This document shows, piece after piece, positions 62,860 through 64,000 of a stretch of 64,000 bases of DNA (its first letter is position 1; the number at the start of each line of letters is the position of its first letter). Made by a program: the position numbers and the translations under genes. The notes beneath the pieces are model-generated. The model was not told the DNA's origin. It did not search any database and saw only the letters and a list, made by a program, of their open reading frames with translations. The DNA is from DATDFB01 sp035276475 (GTDB lineage Bacteria > Acidobacteriota > Thermoanaerobaculia > Gp7-AA8): NCBI GenBank assembly GCA_035276475.1, contig DATELQ010000087.1:1-64000 (forward strand), read 5' to 3'.

Positions 62860-63372
62860 ATGCATCCCGTCGCCACCGACGAGCTACGCGCGCTTTACGA
62901 GCAGTATTCTGGCCGGATCTACACGTTGGCGCGCTACGCCCTCGGCTCGCCGGTGGCGGCGGAGGATGCAGTCCAGAGCATCTTTCTCAAGGCCTTTCAG
63001 AACCTCGGGCGCTTCCGCGGCGAGGCCGGGAAAGGCACCTGGCTCTGGCGCATCGCCGTCAATCACGTGAGCGACGAGCTGCGCCGCCGCAAACGCACCG
63101 AGGAGGTGCCGCTCGACGACATCCTCGGGTGGGCGGACGAGGCGCAGACGCCCGAGCAGCGCCACGCCGTCAAGCAGGTCGACGAGATCGTGGCCCGCGC
63201 CCTCCTCGAGCTCTCGCCCAAACTGCGCACCGTCGTCGTCCTCCGCTACGTCGAAGAAATGCCCTACGACGAGATCGCCGCGGTCCTCGGGTGCTCCGTC
63301 GGCACCGTCTCGTCGCGCCTGGCGCGCGCGCTCGGCAAACTGGAGCGGATCCTCCGCCCTCTCAGGAGCTAA
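62860..63372 (+). CDS. ECF RNA polymerase sigma factor
   Basis: This 170-residue protein has sigma region 2 (residues 10-80: AAEDAVQSIFLKAFQNL, GTWLWRIAVNHVSDELRRR) and region 4 (115-168: LRTVVVLRYVEEMPYDEIAAVLGCSVGTVSSRLARAL; the segments are quoted by their key parts). It has no extra domains. The adjacent zinc-finger anti-sigma factor gene starts 3 nt later, which shows the usual pair. The signal is unknown. Confidence 0.93.
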   Translation: MHPVATDELRALYEQYSGRIYTLARYALGSPVAAEDAVQSIFLKAFQNLGRFRGEAGKGTWLWRIAVNHVSDELRRRKRTEEVPLDDILGWADEAQTPEQRHAVKQVDEIVARALLELSPKLRTVVVLRYVEEMPYDEIAAVLGCSVGTVSSRLARALGKLERILRPLRS

Positions 63373-63375
63373 ACC

Positions 63376-64000
63376 ATGTTCTGTCCCCGCATCGATCTTC
63401 ACCGCCACTTTCCGCAGTACCTCGACGGCGCCGCAGCGCCGCGCAGCGTCGAGCGCATCGAGCGGCATCTCCTCGACTGCAGCGGATGCCGCGCCCGGCT
63501 CGTGCGCCTTCGCGAGGCGAAGCGGTTGCTCGGCGCGTTGCCGGCCGCGGACGCGCCGCCGTTCGATCGCTTGATGGCGCGGACACCGGCGCGGCATCCG
63601 CGGCGGCCGTGGATCATGCCGCGCATGGTCACGCACTTCGCCGCCGACGCGCTCGTGGCCGTGGCCCTCTTCGCGATCTTCACGCTGCTCTACACGCACA
63701 CGGCGTCGGCGCGGACGCGTCCGTTCGACGCCGCGTCGTTCCGGCCGGTGAGCGTGGCCCAGGTCGCGGCGACGGAGGACCCGCACGTCATCGTCTCCGG
63801 CGTCGTCTCGCAGCTCGACGGCGACTTCCGCGAGGGGAGCCACCGCTTCCGCCTCGTCGATCCAAACGACGGCCGCTCCTTCGTCGTCTGCGAAATTCTC
63901 GACGGCGATCCGTTGTCTCCGCCCAAACCCGGCTCGCTCGTCCGCGTCTGGGGCGTGAGCCGCTACGACGCCAGCCCGAATCACCGCTGGTTCGAGATTC
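63376..64000 (+). CDS. Zinc-finger anti-sigma factor (partial)
   Basis: This gene is cut by the window end after about 208 residues. The N-terminus has the anti-sigma zinc-binding (HC2) pattern with His and two Cys in RHLLDCSGCRARLVRL. A membrane span follows near residue 95 (DALVAVALFAIFTLLY), then an outer beta-rich part with VIVSGVVSQLDGDF and SLVRVWGVSRYD, which looks OB-fold-like. It should hold the adjacent ECF sigma factor inactive until a signal outside triggers release. The frame is open to the window edge. Confidence 0.85.
   Translation, partial: MFCPRIDLHRHFPQYLDGAAAPRSVERIERHLLDCSGCRARLVRLREAKRLLGALPAADAPPFDRLMARTPARHPRRPWIMPRMVTHFAADALVAVALFAIFTLLYTHTASARTRPFDAASFRPVSVAQVAATEDPHVIVSGVVSQLDGDFREGSHRFRLVDPNDGRSFVVCEILDGDPLSPPKPGSLVRVWGVSRYDASPNHRWFEI

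Overview
The window is GC-rich, densely packed bacterial chromosome with about 56 genes, short gaps and many ATGA/GTGA stop-start overlaps. The best guess for the host is an Acidobacteriota (possibly Thermoanaerobaculia-like) genome. The reasons are two long PknB-type kinases fused to a membrane span and a TolB/PD40 propeller, large secreted repeat proteins, a separate E1-alpha/E1-beta 2-oxoacid dehydrogenase and expanded regulatory kinases. No rRNA, tRNA, CRISPR array, transposase or phage gene was seen. The host assignment is inference.

Layout. 1-3674 (minus): a 2-oxoacid dehydrogenase operon (lpdA, E1-alpha, E1-beta, start of E2). 3732-9642 (plus): three tandem secreted paralogues (beta-strand passenger plus Ig-like repeats) that share an arginine-rich C-terminus, with a secreted propeller protein between the second and third. 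9655-10213: a VapBC-like toxin-antitoxin pair. 10231-15804: an 1857-residue secreted protein with 13 fibronectin-like repeats. 15998-17370: aldo/keto reductase and YecD-like protein. 17400-21204: receiver/zinc-ribbon/kinase fusion, beta-lactamase-like hydrolase and acyltransferase.

21164-30043 is the most unusual region. Two paralogues of the N-terminal domain of VioB (violacein pathway), both without its ferritin-like domain, flank a five-gene minus-strand operon. That operon encodes an unknown protein, a 2OG-Fe(II) oxygenase, a PknB-TolB kinase, a 71-residue Lys/Gly/Ser-rich peptide that looks like a RiPP precursor, and a protein joining a PqqD-like (peptide-binding) domain to a kinase domain. 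A second locus (54449-59637) has a 42-residue peptide with the same KKGSKK motif, two tandem JmjC/cupin-type hydroxylases and a convergent PknB-TolB kinase. I propose these as related, undescribed peptide-modification systems.

30117-36213 holds a DUF1287 protein, aconitase and several small unknown proteins. 36324-36653 carries ten 21-bp repeats that read as heptads. 36704-43305 is a stressosome-type module (RsbR, RsbS, RsbT, a kinase-phosphatase fusion) running straight into two hybrid histidine kinases, the first of which begins with an RsbT-like domain. 43370-54362 holds an aminotransferase, ATP-grasp enzyme, metallopeptidase, EVE and macro domain proteins, a secreted metallo-beta-lactamase with a lamin-tail-like domain, a Rof-like protein, an M1-like aminopeptidase and an S51-like peptidase. 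59698-64000 holds an ABC-F ATPase, a secreted papain-like protease, a DUF1579 protein and an ECF sigma factor with its anti-sigma factor (cut by the window end).

Heptanucleotide repeats and long inverted repeats mark several gene ends, including a 229-bp fold-back after the M1 peptidase gene.
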